A stretch of 64,000 nt of DNA from Pomphorhynchus laevis (lineage: Eukaryota; Acanthocephala; Palaeacanthocephala; Echinorhynchida; Pomphorhynchidae), in contig WNNJ02000338.1 in the NCBI GenBank assembly GCA_012934845.2, positions 37,513-101,512 of the forward strand, read 5' to 3'. Made by a program: the position numbers and the translations under genes. Within the stretch, counting starts at the first letter, position 1. Every line of letters starts with the position of its first letter. Shown here one piece after another: positions 63,039 through 64,000 of this stretch. The notes beneath the pieces are model-generated. The model ran no database searches. It had not been told where the DNA came from and worked only from the letters and a program-made list of their open reading frames with translations.

Positions 63039-64000
63039 CTTAAATTAAGCTTTATATAAATCATCATTTCTAGTGCGATTTTTTTATATAATTGATAAAT
63101 TCGGCTTCATTACTAAGACGTTGTTTAATCATAATAGCTCCACTATTAAAGCTCACTTAGAATTGAATGTCTTCAATAACAGTGAAGCTACTATTATAGA
63201 CTTATTATTGAAGCTGTTATTGCTACTTTGAAGTTGATCATATAAAAGCAGACCAAATCCAACAAATTAAATTAGACAGAACCAAAATTACTTTGAAACA
63301 AAATTTTAAATATATTCCTGACGACAACATTTAAACTCGTTTCTAGATAATTAAATAAATAATTAATTATTTATTATTATTTATTATTTAATAAATAATT
63401 AAATAAATAATTAATTATTTATTATTATTTAATATTTAATAATTAATTAAATTTAATTTCTCATAATTAAACTAAAATAATAAGTTTTGATTTGAACGAT
63501 ATAATCCTATTTATTCTGTAATTTTGTTCTGCTATTAATTATGTTATTCTGATGTTATTCAACTTGAATAGTTGAATAACATCAGAACATAATGATTAAT
63601 TAATTTAAGAATTAATAATTCTTCAAGTTGATTGAAGAATCAACTTGAATAGTTGTGTACTTTCGAATGCGTTCTTAGCATTTATTACCTTAAGTTTAAA
63701 TTTATTGTGCGCAATTCATATTTCAATGAAGAATTTTAAAAATCGAATTAAAAATTTTATTCAAAATAACCAAAAATAATTTTATTATATAAAATTATAA
63801 AAATTTATTATGATAATGCATTTTTTATTATTAGTGTATATTTATGAATATTTAGATTCATAGATTATTGATATGAATAATAAATTATGAATATTTCAAT
63901 ATAATATTTAATATTAAATATTAAATATTTTAAATATAACATTTCAATATTATTTTCAATATTAAGGAGCCAACTATAAAATATTAATGGTATAATATAT
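63039..64000. other. Upstream intron end; small palindromes only
   Basis: No further filamin exon was found. ttctgatgttattcaacttg.. and its reverse complement form a palindrome at about 63548-63588, and ttaattaaataaat repeats occur near 63340-63450. Confidence 0.4.

Overview
The window looks like a piece of a large, very AT-rich invertebrate genome. The most likely source is a flatworm (schistosome-like trematode or a triclad). This is an inference from three things: tRNA-derived SINEs carrying the 'gggtcgaaacgtgaaa ... cagctgatgag' signature that resembles the hammerhead SINEs of schistosomes, many Penelope-like retroelements, and a host gene that mixes 33-52 nt introns with multi-kilobase ones. 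No species can be named from sequence alone.

One host gene fills the window. On the minus strand I can place 38 exons, from 63038 down to 1430, that encode about 1830 residues (roughly 19 immunoglobulin-like repeats) of a divergent filamin-type rod. Recurrent landmarks are the linker GSP(F/I), the core (F/Y)TPxExGxY, the strand pair VDxxGAGxGxL, and the start GPxx. The gene is open at both ends: no calponin-homology actin-binding head and no C-terminus is seen. Every exon I could delimit is a multiple of three and begins and ends in phase 1. Fifteen introns are only 33-52 nt; the others run from about 0.2 to 9.9 kb and hold the mobile DNA.

The longest intron (15678-25548) contains a same-strand open exon of 493 codons (18600-20080). 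It has a phase-1 acceptor, a stop codon and an AATAAA signal. It is either the last exon of a nested gene or an alternative 3' terminal exon of the filamin gene. A decayed copy of its 3' end lies at 16757-16850.

Mobile DNA by region: a LINE with a split reading frame and a tandem 143-bp duplication (2280-4730); a SINE between perfect 120-bp direct repeats (6516-6925); a 247-bp direct repeat around Penelope-like debris (8756-10141); a hAT-like MITE (12094-12310); a duplicated exon plus Penelope-like copies (13107-16190); an inverted-repeat element, minisatellite and LINE tail (17219-18255); a Penelope-like cluster with rearranged domains (26640-29400); a 226-bp near-perfect palindrome (32101-32326); an element with a complete hammerhead-ribozyme core (35459-36156); Penelope-like copies with inverted terminal repeats (38180-40804 and 47961-49300); LINE fragments (45180-45460, 50750-51760); SINE copies at 52686-52905 and 55741-56240; and inverted repeats at 54050-55085. 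All these elements look inactive.

The strongest leads are the intact hammerhead fold at 35831-35870, the uniform phase-1 exon architecture with stop-free micro-introns, the candidate alternative terminal exon, and an exon whose splice acceptor appears to come from a Penelope-like copy.
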